Of a DNA stretch of 64,000 nucleotides, positions 9,059 through 17,600 are shown piece after piece. The position numbers were made by a program, and so were the translations under genes. Source of the stretch: an uncultured Croceitalea sp. (GTDB lineage: Bacteria; Bacteroidota; Bacteroidia; Flavobacteriales; Flavobacteriaceae). The notes below the pieces were generated by a model, which saw nothing but the letters and a program-made list of their open reading frames with translations, had not been told where the DNA came from and searched no databases. The stretch lies in the NCBI GenBank assembly GCA_947499565.1, contig CANMOV010000005.1, positions 62,001 through 126,000 on the forward strand, read 5' to 3'. Numbering within the stretch: position 1 is the stretch's first letter; every line of letters begins with the position of its first letter.

Positions 9059-10811
9059 GATATTTTATGATTGCTTGGGAATTAAGACCACAAATATCAT
9101 ACAATTCTTCGATAGTTCCTTGATCAATAAAAGTATCATCTATTCCAAAAACTTTTATATGCCCTTTGTAGTTTTTTGTATTGGCATATTCTGTAATAGC
9201 GCTTCCAAACCCTCCTAGTTTACATCCGTCTTCAACTGTTATTAGATGTTCGTAGTTTTCAAATATAGTATCCAGTAAACTTTTGTCTAGGGGTTTAACA
9301 AATCGCATATCATAATGCCCTATAGTTTCTCTATGTTTACTCTCGCTTACGATTTTTTGTATTTGATTTCCAATATGCCCTAAAGATAATAGCGCAACCT
9401 TACCTCCTTTTTTTAGTGTCCTTGCCTGACCAATTTTAACCTTGGAAAAAGGCTGTTGCCAATCAAAGGTTACTCCTCTACCACGTGGATAGCGAATTGC
9501 GATGGGATTTTTTAATCCTCCCTGTGCGGTAAACATGATGTTTCGCAATTCAATTTCATCCATTGGAGAAAAAACAATGAGGTTTGGGATACATCTTAGA
9601 TAAGCCAAATCGAAAACACCATGATGCGTTGGACCATCTTGTCCTACTAAACCAGATCTATCTAAACAGAAGATTACAGGTAAATTTTGTAAGGCTACAT
9701 CATGTATTACCTGGTCATAAGCTCTTTGCAGAAAAGTGGAATACACATTGCAAAAGGGAATTAAACCTTGGGTTGCCATACCAGCTGCTAATGTTACCGC
9801 ATGTTGCTCTGCAATGCCTACGTCAAAAGCTCTTTCTGGTAGTTCTTCCATCATATGTTTTAGAGAACTACCTGTTGGCATGGCCGGTGTAATGCCAACA
9901 ATTTTCGCGTTATTTTTTGCTAGCGCTACAATGGTATGACCAAAAACATCTTGATATTTTGGAGGCTCTTTTGATTGGTTCTTTTTTTGAAGCTCACCAG
10001 TTTTTTTATCAAACTTTCCGGGAGCATGATATACAACTTGATTTTCCTCAGCTTGCTTTAGTCCCTTCCCTTTGGTGGTTATTATATGTAAAAGGCGAGG
10101 GCCGTTGAGAGCCTTTAGACGTTCTAATTCTTCTAGTAAAAGAGGTAAGTTATGCCCATCTATAGGTCCGGAATAATTAAGATTTAAGCATTCAAAGATA
10201 TTTTCGTCTTTTGCTACGCCCTTTTTTACGTTGGTCAAATATTTTTTTAATGCCCCAACACTAGGGTCAATTCCTATAGCGTTGTCATTTAAAATAATTA
10301 GCACATTAGCATTAGTAACTCCAAGATGATTAAGACCTTCAAAAGCCATTCCGCTAGCGATTGAAGCATCACCAATTACTGCTATATGTTGTTTGTTTAA
10401 ATCCCCTTTTAATTGGGATGCCATTGCCATACCTAGAATAGCCGATATAGAAGTAGAGCTATGCCCAGTGCCAAAATCATCATATTCACTTTCGCTTAGT
10501 TTTGGAAAACCACTAATTCCATTTAGTTGTCTATTGGTTTTAAAAAGTTCTTTTCTACCAGTCAAAATTTTATGTCCATATGCTTGGTGACCCACATCCC
10601 AAATAAGTTTATCATTGGGAGTGTCAAAAACATAATGTAGCGCAATCGTCAATTCTACCACACCTAAACTAGCACCTAAATGTCCTTCTTTAGTAGCAAC
10701 AATATCAATGATAAAACTGCGAAGTTCCTTGGACAGGGAACTAAGTTGACCCTTTTTTAATTGTTTTAGGTCAGTAGGAAAATTAATCTTATCTAAGAAT
10801 TTTAGATTCAT
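9042..10811 (-). CDS. dxs: 1-deoxy-D-xylulose-5-phosphate synthase
   Basis: A thiamine-diphosphate transketolase-like enzyme that condenses pyruvate and glyceraldehyde 3-phosphate, the first step of the MEP isoprenoid pathway. The 589 aa include DVGHQAYGHKILTGR (substrate and ThDP His), GDASIASGMAFEGLNHLG with NDNAIGID (ThDP and Mg binding), and in the second half DVGIAEQHAVTLAAGMA and FCLDRSGLVGQDGPTHHG. It is slightly shorter than the ~620 aa proteobacterial form, as in other flavobacteria. Isoprenoid use in this window includes a polyprenyl synthetase and a lycopene cyclase further right. Confidence 0.96.
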   Translation of the reverse strand: MNLKFLDKINFPTDLKQLKKGQLSSLSKELRSFIIDIVATKEGHLGASLGVVELTIALHYVFDTPNDKLIWDVGHQAYGHKILTGRKELFKTNRQLNGISGFPKLSESEYDDFGTGHSSTSISAILGMAMASQLKGDLNKQHIAVIGDASIASGMAFEGLNHLGVTNANVLIILNDNAIGIDPSVGALKKYLTNVKKGVAKDENIFECLNLNYSGPIDGHNLPLLLEELERLKALNGPRLLHIITTKGKGLKQAEENQVVYHAPGKFDKKTGELQKKNQSKEPPKYQDVFGHTIVALAKNNAKIVGITPAMPTGSSLKHMMEELPERAFDVGIAEQHAVTLAAGMATQGLIPFCNVYSTFLQRAYDQVIHDVALQNLPVIFCLDRSGLVGQDGPTHHGVFDLAYLRCIPNLIVFSPMDEIELRNIMFTAQGGLKNPIAIRYPRGRGVTFDWQQPFSKVKIGQARTLKKGGKVALLSLGHIGNQIQKIVSESKHRETIGHYDMRFVKPLDKSLLDTIFENYEHLITVEDGCKLGGFGSAITEYANTKNYKGHIKVFGIDDTFIDQGTIEELYDICGLNSQAIIKYLDTIL

Positions 10812-10831
10812 TTAATAAGTAATATAGATTG

Positions 10832-10839
10832 CAAAACTA
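10832..10839 (-). promoter_or_regulatory. Candidate -7 element of dxs
   Basis: Read on the minus strand this is TAGTTTTG, an exact TAnnTTTG Bacteroidota -7 element, 20 bases upstream of the dxs ATG. I see no clear TTG -33 element at the usual 17-19 base spacing, so the call is weak. Confidence 0.35.
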
Positions 10840-10940
10840 CACTATTTGAAGTTTGATGATAGTTTCCTAATTGTTTCACAACAAAGTTTTTCTTCAGATA
10901 CTATATCATAATAGTTTTATGGAAAACAATTAAACAAATC

Positions 10941-12038
10941 ATGAAAAACAATCTAAAAACACTTGTATTAGCACTATTGGTAGTTTTCGCCGCATGTTCT
11001 AAAGATGAAACATCGGGTAATGATGACCAAGCTATAGAGGAATTAGAAAACACATCACTGCAGGCAAACGACGTTGCAGACAATGTAGTTATTCAAGGAG
11101 GTACTAAAAATGACGGTACCCCTCCAACACCAAATGAGTCAATTTCATTGGACATATCTTCATCTAGTAATGTAGCATTATTAGGAGAAGGATTTAATGT
11201 TTCTATTAATTCAGATGCTTCAGTAACTGGAGCCTATTTACAGTTTAAATCTGATGATGGCAGTGTTTCTGATAGTTATTATGATATTGATTTGAATGCA
11301 AATTCATCAACAGGGAAATCAGCAAGAAAATTCTTTGGTAACAAAAGGAATAAAACTCTTTTAACCTCTAAAAATGATGAAAGAACATTAGATGTTGATT
11401 TTAATGCTAACATTGAACCAGGTACATTTTGTTATGTAATCTGCGTCTATGATGCTGAAGGGAACATTAGTGCACCACAAGAAGTATGTGTTACTGTAGA
11501 AGCATGGGGAGGAAACTCAGCGGTAGTTGGAAAATGGAATTTTGTAAAAGAAGAAGAAACTTTTGCTGGTGAAACAAGTACTAGTTTAGTTGGAGAAGAG
11601 TCTTGTTCAGAACCATTCGAATTCTTTTGTGATAACCAAGACATGATACAGTTAAGTTATTCATGCTATACTACAGGAAATGCTTTTATCACGTTTAATG
11701 AAGATGGAACTTTTGAGTTTGCATCCAATGATGCTTCTAGAATACTAGACCAAGAAGCTTCGGCGTCTGAATGTTCAGCTATTTATGAGGAATATGAAGA
11801 TAATTCTGTAGGTAGTGGTCAATGGGCATATAATTCTGATAGTCAAAAATTCATTTTGGTTATTTATCAAGTAGAATATACTTATAACGGTCAAACAGAA
11901 ACGTATACCTATGAGCCTGGTGAGGCTGAAGCCTTTGTAGAAACTGATGGACTTAGTGTAGAAGGTAACTTTTTGGTATATTCTGAAGAAATTGAAGCTG
12001 AAGAATATGCATATAAAGTATATTACGAGAAAGAATAA
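10941..12038 (+). CDS. Lipoprotein with lipocalin-like C-terminal domain
   Basis: 365 aa. The N-terminus is a lipoprotein signal with lipobox FAAC (Cys20), followed by acidic SKDETSGNDD. Residues ~50-190 look Ig-like (SISLDISSSSNVALLGEGF). Residues ~195-365 start with VVGKWNFVKEEE and include FITFNEDGTFEF, the usual opening of Bacteroidota lipocalin-like domains. The mature chain is very acidic. It is probably an outer-membrane or surface lipoprotein of unknown ligand. A strong terminator follows at 12061, so it is a single-gene unit placed between dxs and tadA. Confidence 0.75.
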   Translation: MKNNLKTLVLALLVVFAACSKDETSGNDDQAIEELENTSLQANDVADNVVIQGGTKNDGTPPTPNESISLDISSSSNVALLGEGFNVSINSDASVTGAYLQFKSDDGSVSDSYYDIDLNANSSTGKSARKFFGNKRNKTLLTSKNDERTLDVDFNANIEPGTFCYVICVYDAEGNISAPQEVCVTVEAWGGNSAVVGKWNFVKEEETFAGETSTSLVGEESCSEPFEFFCDNQDMIQLSYSCYTTGNAFITFNEDGTFEFASNDASRILDQEASASECSAIYEEYEDNSVGSGQWAYNSDSQKFILVIYQVEYTYNGQTETYTYEPGEAEAFVETDGLSVEGNFLVYSEEIEAEEYAYKVYYEKE

Positions 12039-12060
12039 AAGTAATCAACTCATTAATATA

Positions 12061-12088
12061 ACCCTTTGTGAAAGCAAAGGGTTTTTTT
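12061..12088 (+). terminator. Intrinsic terminator of the lipoprotein gene
   Basis: The stem ACCCTTTG (12061-12068) pairs with CAAAGGGT (12075-12082) around the loop TGAAAG and is followed by a run of seven T. It lies 23 bases after the stop at 12038. Confidence 0.9.
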
Positions 12089-12133
12089 GTTTAAAAAAGT
12101 TATAATAATTACTATTGCGAAATAAGTTTTATT

Positions 12134-12583
12134 ATGGTCGAACCTTTTGATGACAATTACTTTATGAAGAAAGCATTGCAAGAAGCAGAATTAGCTTTTG
12201 AACAGGGCGAAGTTCCTGTGGGTGCTGTAATTGTAGCTAAGAATAGAATAATAGGTAGGGCACATAACCTTACAGAACAGTTGCATGATGTTACTGCCCA
12301 TGCCGAAATGCAGGCCATTACTTCTGCTGCTAACTTTATTGGAGGTAAGTATTTGTCTGGGTGTGCACTCTACGTTACTTTAGAGCCTTGCCAGATGTGT
12401 GCTGGAGCTCTGTATTGGAGCCAAATTTCTAAAATTGTATATGCTGCTTCAGATTTAGAAAGAGGTTATAGCGTAATGGGAACATCTTTACATCCTAAGA
12501 CAGAAGTGGTTTCTGGTGTTCTGGAAAAAGAAGCTTCAGAATTATTGAAAAGGTTCTTTATTCAGAAGAGAAATTTAAATTAG
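12134..12583 (+). CDS. tadA: tRNA-specific adenosine deaminase (nucleoside deaminase family)
   Basis: This 149 aa zinc deaminase is expected to convert A34 to inosine in tRNA-Arg(ACG). It has the cytidine/deoxycytidylate deaminase signature: HAE at residues 56-58 (zinc His and catalytic Glu) and PCQMC at 85-89 (the two zinc Cys). GEVPVGAVIV and ALYWSQISKIVYAA are typical of TadA. A guanine deaminase or other nucleoside deaminase is possible from the fold alone, but length and motifs favour TadA. The start at ATG 12134 lies directly after an AT-rich leader. Confidence 0.88.
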   Translation: MVEPFDDNYFMKKALQEAELAFEQGEVPVGAVIVAKNRIIGRAHNLTEQLHDVTAHAEMQAITSAANFIGGKYLSGCALYVTLEPCQMCAGALYWSQISKIVYAASDLERGYSVMGTSLHPKTEVVSGVLEKEASELLKRFFIQKRNLN

Positions 12584-12621
12584 TAAATACCCAACAATCC
12601 CGTTTTTCTGATTTTTGTCTT

Positions 12622-12647
12622 CACTTCGACAAGCTTGGTGCGACACA
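12622..12647. repeat. Degenerate intergenic repeat-like sequence
   Basis: CTTCACTTCGACAAGCTTGG followed by TGCGACAC resembles the short intergenic repeat built on CTTCGACAAGCTCAGTGTGACA that I recall from marine flavobacterial genomes. Only one copy is in this window, so the repeat nature is from memory and not shown here. Confidence 0.3.
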
Positions 12648-12669
12648 CTAGCAACAAAATTTGCTCAAT

Positions 12670-12695
12670 AAAAAACCCTAGCAACTGCCAGGGTT
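12670..12695 (-). terminator. Intrinsic terminator of the cold-shock gene
   Basis: Read on the minus strand, the arms AACCCTGGC and GCTAGGGTT pair (with one G-T wobble) around the loop AGTT. A run of T (the A run at 12670-12675 on the plus strand) follows. It lies 28 bases after the stop of the cold-shock gene. Confidence 0.85.
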
Positions 12696-12722
12696 AATAA
12701 TTAAATCAAGTAAAATATTTTA

Positions 12723-12914
12723 TTAGATTACCTGCACTTGTGCGGCAACCATTCCTTTTCTTCCTTCTTCTTCTTGGTACTCTACTTTGTCGCCTTCGTT
12801 TAATTGAACGCCGTTCAATGCTGTCGCATGAACAAAAATGTCTTTTCCGGTATCATCATTGGTGATGAAACCGAATCCTTTTGATTCGTTGAAAAATTTT
12901 ACTGTGCCAGTCAT
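12723..12914 (-). CDS. Cold-shock domain protein (CspA family)
   Basis: 63 aa single cold-shock domain that binds single-stranded RNA or DNA. RNP1 is KGFGFI (residues 12-17), RNP2 is DIFVHA (25-30), and the chain starts [11 protein letters not shown]. It ends VAAQVQVI, the usual flavobacterial short form. It has its own terminator downstream. The neighbouring minus-strand gene stops at 12998, so there is room for an AT-rich 5' leader of up to ~80 bases, as is common for csp mRNAs. Confidence 0.95.
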   Translation of the reverse strand: MTGTVKFFNESKGFGFITNDDTGKDIFVHATALNGVQLNEGDKVEYQEEEGRKGMVAAQVQVI

Positions 12915-12997
12915 TAAAAAAAAATAAATGTTTAAAACTTCAAGTTAATACAATTCCTTAAGAAGCGTATGAAATAGAGGATAATTTTCTTTAAAAA

Positions 12998-13255
12998 TTA
13001 TTGATTTTCAGTATTTTGCCTTTCTTTCTTTTGCATCTTTTCAATATTTTCCTTCGTTAGCATGTAATCTTTCATCTTTTTTCCTCTACTCTCTTTATAA
13101 AGAAATAGAGGCATGGCAATTAAGAAAAGACCAACTGTTCCAGAACCAATAAACTTATTTGCTAAGAATTCATCGTCGGGCTTTAATGAAAAACCATAAA
13201 CGATAGCCACAAAAGATGCGATAACTATTAGCACTATGATGTATTTAATTTTCAT
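12998..13255 (-). CDS. Small two-helix membrane protein
   Basis: 85 aa with two predicted transmembrane helices (YIIVLIVIASFVAIVYGF and FIGSGTVGLFLIAMPLFLY) and a basic, Lys-rich tail (MQKKERQNTENQ). I do not recognise a named family. It begins 2 bases after the stop of the CLC channel gene, so the two are co-transcribed and probably both in the inner membrane. An accessory role for the channel is only a guess. Confidence 0.7.
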   Translation of the reverse strand: MKIKYIIVLIVIASFVAIVYGFSLKPDDEFLANKFIGSGTVGLFLIAMPLFLYKESRGKKMKDYMLTKENIEKMQKKERQNTENQ

Positions 13256-13257
13256 TT

Positions 13258-15039
13258 TTAACTGGAATAATTAATTAATTTTCTCCGGTAGGCAGTTAAT
13301 AATTTAGACTTGGAAATAAAACCCACATATTTTCCATTTTTGATTACGGGTAAATTCCAAGCGCCACTATCTTGGAACTTTGTCATTACTTGTTTCATAG
13401 AATCTTCAGCATAAAATATATATTCTGGTGGGGCATGCATTAAATCCTTTACAAAAGTACTATCGTACATTTCAGTATTAAACATAAACTCCCTAATATC
13501 ATCTAAAAGTACAATGCCTTGCATTTTTTTATCCATATCCAGAACAGGAAAAATATTTCGAGTTGATTTAGAGACCGATTTGTGTAGCATTTCTCCCAAA
13601 GTCATTTCTGGCATTACGGTTTTAAAGTTGGTTTCAATAACATCATCCAACTGCAATAATGTTAATACAGTTTGGTCTTTATTATGAGTCAATAATGCGC
13701 CTTGTTGAACCAATTCTTTGGTGTAAATAGTATAATCCAGTGTATTCTTTGTAATTAGGTACGAAATGGATGCAGTTATCATTAGAGGGACAAAGAGTTC
13801 ATAACCTCCCGTAATTTCTGCGATAAGAAATATTGCTGTTAAGGGCGCATGAATTACACCAGCTATTAGGCCAGCCATACCTATTAATGTAAAATTGCTT
13901 TCAGATACTTCAAAACCAAAACCAAGGTTGTTAATCACTTTAGCTACAACATTTCCAAGAGCACTCCCCATAACCATGGTTGGAATAAAAACCCCACCTG
14001 CACCACCTGCCGCGAAAGTAGTTGTCATTGCGATTGCTTTAAAAACCGTAATCCCAAATAGTAGTAAAATAACAATCCAAATATTATCTAAATGAGCGTC
14101 AAAAGGGGTTTTGCCCAAGGCTTCAATATGGTTCCCTTCTAAAAGATTATTAATAAATCCAAAACCTTCTCCATATAGTGGAGGAATAAAATAAAGCATG
14201 ATTCCAATAGCAATTCCACCTACCAAAAGTCGGTATTTAGGACTTTTTAGCGGTTCAAAAATCTTCAGTATTCTAAAATACATTTTAGTAAAATAGATGG
14301 ATGCAAAAGCGGTGCCTATTCCTAAAAGAACATAAAACAAGGTGTCATTTAATTCAAAACCTTCAGTTAGTGAAAAATTGAAGAGGACTTCATTACCTAA
14401 AAAGAAATAGGAAGTTAATACTCCTGAAATTGAAGCTAAAAGGAGTGGAAGGACAGAAAGCATTGTAAAATCTAAACTAAATACTTCTACGGCAAATACT
14501 ATAGCGGCAATTGGAGACTGAAATATGGATGCTATTGCACCAGCGGATGCACAAGCGATTAGTAATGATCGAGTTTTTGCATCAATATGAAATAAACGAC
14601 TTATGTTAGAACTTAAAGCAGATCCGGATTCAACAGCAGGACCCAATAACCCTACAGAACCACCAAAACCCACTGTTAATGGAGCGGTTATTAAAGGGGT
14701 ATAAATTTTCTTTAGAGCGAGTAAGCCTTTGTTTTTAGAAAGTGAAAAGAGAATTGAGGAAACCGCATGCCCCAAAGGGTGTTTGTGTACATATTTTACG
14801 TACAAGTAAACTAGTGCTAATCCAATAACTGGAAGGATAAAGTAAAGTTGATTTTCAGAAACTACGATTCCTTTTTCTAAGGAGGAACGAATAAAAAAAG
14901 TAAGGTTTTTTAAAGTTACTGCTGCAAGTCCAGAAATTAGCCCTACAAATAGGCTCATTAAGTGCACGAAAGTTTTGTTGGAGATATTTTTATACCTCCA
15001 TTTTAAAAACCTTTTTAGCAAGCCTTTGGTGTTAGGCAT
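13258..15039 (-). CDS. CLC-family chloride channel/transporter with CBS domains
   Basis: 593 aa. CLC membrane core at residues ~25-430, followed by a CBS pair at ~450-590 (MLHKSVSKSTRNIFPVLDMDKKMQGIVLLDDI; DSGAWNLPVIKNGKYVGFISKSKLL). Core motifs include GGSVGLLGPAVESGSALSSN at 126-145 and AGGAGGVFIPTMVMG for the second ion-binding motif. In CLC exchangers the first motif is GREGP, whose Glu is the gate. Here that residue is Leu132 (GLLGP), so proton coupling may be lost. It probably moves Cl- or another anion across the inner membrane. It is co-transcribed with the small membrane protein downstream. Confidence 0.88.
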   Translation of the reverse strand: MPNTKGLLKRFLKWRYKNISNKTFVHLMSLFVGLISGLAAVTLKNLTFFIRSSLEKGIVVSENQLYFILPVIGLALVYLYVKYVHKHPLGHAVSSILFSLSKNKGLLALKKIYTPLITAPLTVGFGGSVGLLGPAVESGSALSSNISRLFHIDAKTRSLLIACASAGAIASIFQSPIAAIVFAVEVFSLDFTMLSVLPLLLASISGVLTSYFFLGNEVLFNFSLTEGFELNDTLFYVLLGIGTAFASIYFTKMYFRILKIFEPLKSPKYRLLVGGIAIGIMLYFIPPLYGEGFGFINNLLEGNHIEALGKTPFDAHLDNIWIVILLLFGITVFKAIAMTTTFAAGGAGGVFIPTMVMGSALGNVVAKVINNLGFGFEVSESNFTLIGMAGLIAGVIHAPLTAIFLIAEITGGYELFVPLMITASISYLITKNTLDYTIYTKELVQQGALLTHNKDQTVLTLLQLDDVIETNFKTVMPEMTLGEMLHKSVSKSTRNIFPVLDMDKKMQGIVLLDDIREFMFNTEMYDSTFVKDLMHAPPEYIFYAEDSMKQVMTKFQDSGAWNLPVIKNGKYVGFISKSKLLTAYRRKLINYSS

Positions 15040-15103
15040 ATGAATTACGATTCTTAATAAAAGTATTAAAAATCAAAGTAGTAAAGGGCTAAAAGAATCT
15101 GAG

Positions 15104-16852
15104 TTATAAATCTAACTTTAAATTTAGCTCCTTTAATTGTTCATCATCAAGGTTTGCAGGGGCATCTATCATAACATCCCTACCACTATTATTTTTTGGA
15201 AAAGCGATAAAATCGCGTATTGTCTCTTGTCCGCCTAATATGGATACCAGTCTATCCAAACCAAATGCAATTCCTCCATGTGGGGGAGCTCCATATTGGA
15301 AGGCATCCATTAAGAACCCAAACTGCTCTTTTGCTTCATCTGGAGTAAAACCTAAATGCTTAAACATTATTGCTTGTGTTTCCTTGTCGTGAATACGAAT
15401 AGAACCTCCACCAATCTCATTTCCATTTAAAACTAAATCATAAGCATTTGCCTTAACTTCTCCGGGATTGGAATCTAACAATTCTAATTGCCCGGGTTTT
15501 GGAGAGGTAAAAGGATGATGCATGGCGTGGTAATTACCTGTTTCTTCATCTAACTCAAGAAGAGGAAAGTCTATAACCCATAGTGGTGCAAATTCATCCG
15601 CCTTACGGAGGCCTAATCGTTCTGCTATTTCCATCCGTAAAGCACTTAGCTGCGCACGTACCTTGGTTTTATCACCGGAAAGTACACAAATTAAATCACC
15701 AGGTTTGGCTCCCGTAGCTTCTGCCCATTTGGCCAAGTCTTCCTGATTGTAAAATTTATCTACAGAAGATTTATAGGAACCGTCTTCGTTGCATCTGCAA
15801 TAAACCATTCCTAAAGCACCTACCTGCGGTCTTTTTACCCAATCTACTAGCTTATCAATCTCTTTTCGGGTATGGCTATTTCCGCCCGGAATTGCAATGC
15901 CAACTACCAGCTCGGCTGAATTAAAAACATTAAAATCTCTGTGTTGTGCAACATTATTAAGTTCGCCAAACTCCATTCCAAAACGGATATCAGGTTTGTC
16001 ATTCCCATAACGTTTCATAGCCTCATCAAAAGTCATTCTTGGGAAGTTCTCAATTTCAACCCCTTTAATTTCCTTGAGTAAGTGTTTTGTTAGTCCTTCA
16101 AATGTGTTTAAGATGTCCTCTTGCTCAATAAAAGCCATTTCACAGTCAATCTGCGTAAATTCAGGTTGCCTATCAGCTCTTAAGTCTTCATCTCTAAAGC
16201 ACTTTACTATCTGGAAGTATTTATCCATACCACCAACCATCAATAACTGTTTAAAGGTTTGAGGGGATTGTGGTAATGCATAAAACTGTCCTTCATTCAT
16301 TCTACTTGGAACCACAAAATCACGAGCACCTTCTGGAGTGGATTTTATTAAATAAGGAGTTTCAACATCAATAAAACCTTGGTCTGAAAGGTACCTTCTA
16401 ACCTCCATAGATACCTTGTGTCTAAAGATGAGGTTTTCCTTTACAGGATTTCTTCTAATATCTAAGTAGCGGTATTTCATACGAATATCTTCACCACCAT
16501 CAGTTTCATCTTCAATGGTAAAAGGAGGTAATAAGGATTCGTTAAGAACATGTAACTCTGTAATCAGTACTTCAATTTCACCTGTAGCAATAGCTGTATT
16601 TTTAGAAGCACGCTCAATAACTTTACCCTTTGCTTGAATTACAGTTTCGCGGCTTAAAGACCTTACTTGGTTAAGAAGTTCCTTTGGAGTACGGTCTTCG
16701 TCAAAAACAAGTTGTGTAATTCCGTAACGGTCTCTAAGGTCTATCCATGCTACAAAACCCTTATCACGAATTTTTTGAATCCAACCACTTAAAGTTACTA
16801 CTGTTCCAATATTCGAAGTGTTTAATTCACCGCAAGTATGACTTCTGTACAT
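15104..16852 (-). CDS. aspS: Aspartate--tRNA ligase
   Basis: This 582 aa class II aminoacyl-tRNA synthetase charges tRNA-Asp. An OB-fold anticodon domain is at residues 1-105 ([20 protein letters not shown]). Motif 2 is [16 protein letters not shown], and the bacterial GAD insertion lies in the middle. Motif 3 is [13 protein letters not shown] near the C-terminus, and the segment MHHPFTSPK is also typical. The length is normal for bacterial AspRS. The upstream region contains a good -7 element. Confidence 0.97.
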   Translation of the reverse strand: MYRSHTCGELNTSNIGTVVTLSGWIQKIRDKGFVAWIDLRDRYGITQLVFDEDRTPKELLNQVRSLSRETVIQAKGKVIERASKNTAIATGEIEVLITELHVLNESLLPPFTIEDETDGGEDIRMKYRYLDIRRNPVKENLIFRHKVSMEVRRYLSDQGFIDVETPYLIKSTPEGARDFVVPSRMNEGQFYALPQSPQTFKQLLMVGGMDKYFQIVKCFRDEDLRADRQPEFTQIDCEMAFIEQEDILNTFEGLTKHLLKEIKGVEIENFPRMTFDEAMKRYGNDKPDIRFGMEFGELNNVAQHRDFNVFNSAELVVGIAIPGGNSHTRKEIDKLVDWVKRPQVGALGMVYCRCNEDGSYKSSVDKFYNQEDLAKWAEATGAKPGDLICVLSGDKTKVRAQLSALRMEIAERLGLRKADEFAPLWVIDFPLLELDEETGNYHAMHHPFTSPKPGQLELLDSNPGEVKANAYDLVLNGNEIGGGSIRIHDKETQAIMFKHLGFTPDEAKEQFGFLMDAFQYGAPPHGGIAFGLDRLVSILGGQETIRDFIAFPKNNSGRDVMIDAPANLDDEQLKELNLKLDL

Positions 16853-16871
16853 GTGCTATTTTTATAAGCTG

Positions 16872-16879
16872 CAAAGGTA
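16872..16879 (-). promoter_or_regulatory. -7 promoter element of aspS
   Basis: Read on the minus strand this is TACCTTTG, an exact TAnnTTTG, 20 bases before the aspS start. The -33 region is not a clear TTG. Confidence 0.45.
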
Positions 16880-17065
16880 ATGAGTTCGTAGGTTTTCATC
16901 ATAAAGAATATTGCGTTGGTTTTCTATTAAGTATAATCGTAAGAGTATAAAGCTTAGAATTAAGAGAACCATTTACCGAAACTTTCCTTCCGTTTATACA
17001 TTCTTATTACCTGTAAAAAAATTCTTTTTAAAAATTTAAATTTCTGATAATCAATTATATATATG

Positions 17066-17087
17066 TTTAATGTAAATTTAATGTAAA
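17066..17087. repeat. Tandem direct repeat TTTAATGTAAA x2 (third copy at 17140)
   Basis: TTTAATGTAAA occurs at 17066-17076 and again immediately at 17077-17087. A 10/11 copy (GTTAATGTAAA) is at 17140-17150, just downstream of a -7 element. Eleven-base direct repeats of this kind suit binding of a response-regulator dimer. The regulator is not known. Confidence 0.45.
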
Positions 17088-17127
17088 TAATATGTTATCT
17101 AAATATGTATTTAAGGTAAAATAATTG

Positions 17128-17135
17128 TATGTTTG
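17128..17135 (+). promoter_or_regulatory. -7 promoter element of the YwqK-like gene
   Basis: TATGTTTG matches TAnnTTTG exactly, 39 bases upstream of the ATG at 17174. An AAAGGAG sequence lies at 17148-17154, rather far from the ATG for a Shine-Dalgarno site. Confidence 0.45.
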
Positions 17136-17173
17136 TATCGTTAATGTAAAGGAGTAAGAATTTAAATCCCAAA

Positions 17174-17527
17174 ATGATGAAGAAAGCGATATTAATGTTA
17201 GCAGTATTATTCTCAGTTGCAATGTCAGCTCAAGATATAAAACCAACTTTTGAAAAAGTAGGTAAAATGATTAAGGCGACTTATTTCCATGATAATGGAG
17301 AAATAGCTCAAACTGGTTATATGCTAAATAACAAATTGCATGGTCAATGGTTTATGTACAATACTGAAGGGAAGAAAATTGTTTCGGGTAAGTATGAAAA
17401 TGGAATAAGAGCAGGGAAATGGTTTTTTTGGAAAGGAGATATTTTGAAAGAAGTTGATTTTCAAGATAACAAGATTGCATATGTAAAAGATTGGAACAAT
17501 TCTCAAGTAGTATCTGTAGATAAATAA
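17174..17527 (+). CDS. Secreted YwqK/MORN-like repeat protein
   Basis: 117 aa with a signal peptide (AILMLAVLFSVAMSAQ). The mature part holds short repeats of the type YFHDNGEIAQTGYMLNNKLHG and YNTEGKKIVSGKYENGIRAG, each about 23 residues, as in MORN/YwqK proteins. These are often annotated as toxin-antitoxin YwqK antitoxins, but here a signal peptide and the lack of a toxin partner argue against that role. The function is unknown, perhaps envelope-associated. It is a single gene followed by a strong bidirectional terminator. Its promoter carries direct repeats, suggesting regulated expression. Confidence 0.75.
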   Translation: MMKKAILMLAVLFSVAMSAQDIKPTFEKVGKMIKATYFHDNGEIAQTGYMLNNKLHGQWFMYNTEGKKIVSGKYENGIRAGKWFFWKGDILKEVDFQDNKIAYVKDWNNSQVVSVDK

Positions 17528-17542
17528 GAAACTAATTAAGAT

Positions 17543-17582
17543 AAAAAAGCCCCGTGATGTTTTCTTCACGGGGCTTTTTTTA
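17543..17582. terminator. Bidirectional intrinsic terminator
   Basis: The GC-rich stem GCCCCGTGA (17550-17558) pairs with TCACGGGGC (17566-17574). It has an A run before and a T run after, so it works on both strands. It serves the YwqK-like gene (+) and the end of the RND efflux operon (-). Confidence 0.93.
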
Positions 17583-17600
17583 TTTAGATATTATATTCAA

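Larger units (their letters stand above)
16853..17173. other. Intergenic region between divergent aspS and YwqK-like gene
   Basis: This 321-base, strongly AT-rich gap contains the aspS -7 element (16872-16879), tandem TTTAATGTAAA repeats (17066-17087) with a third copy at 17140-17150, and a -7 element for the rightward gene (17128-17135). I see no additional gene in it. Confidence 0.7.

Noticed and set aside
17174-17527. Toxin-antitoxin module (YwqK family antitoxin label)
   Set aside because: The protein has a signal peptide and no adjacent toxin gene; both neighbours are unrelated and on other transcripts.
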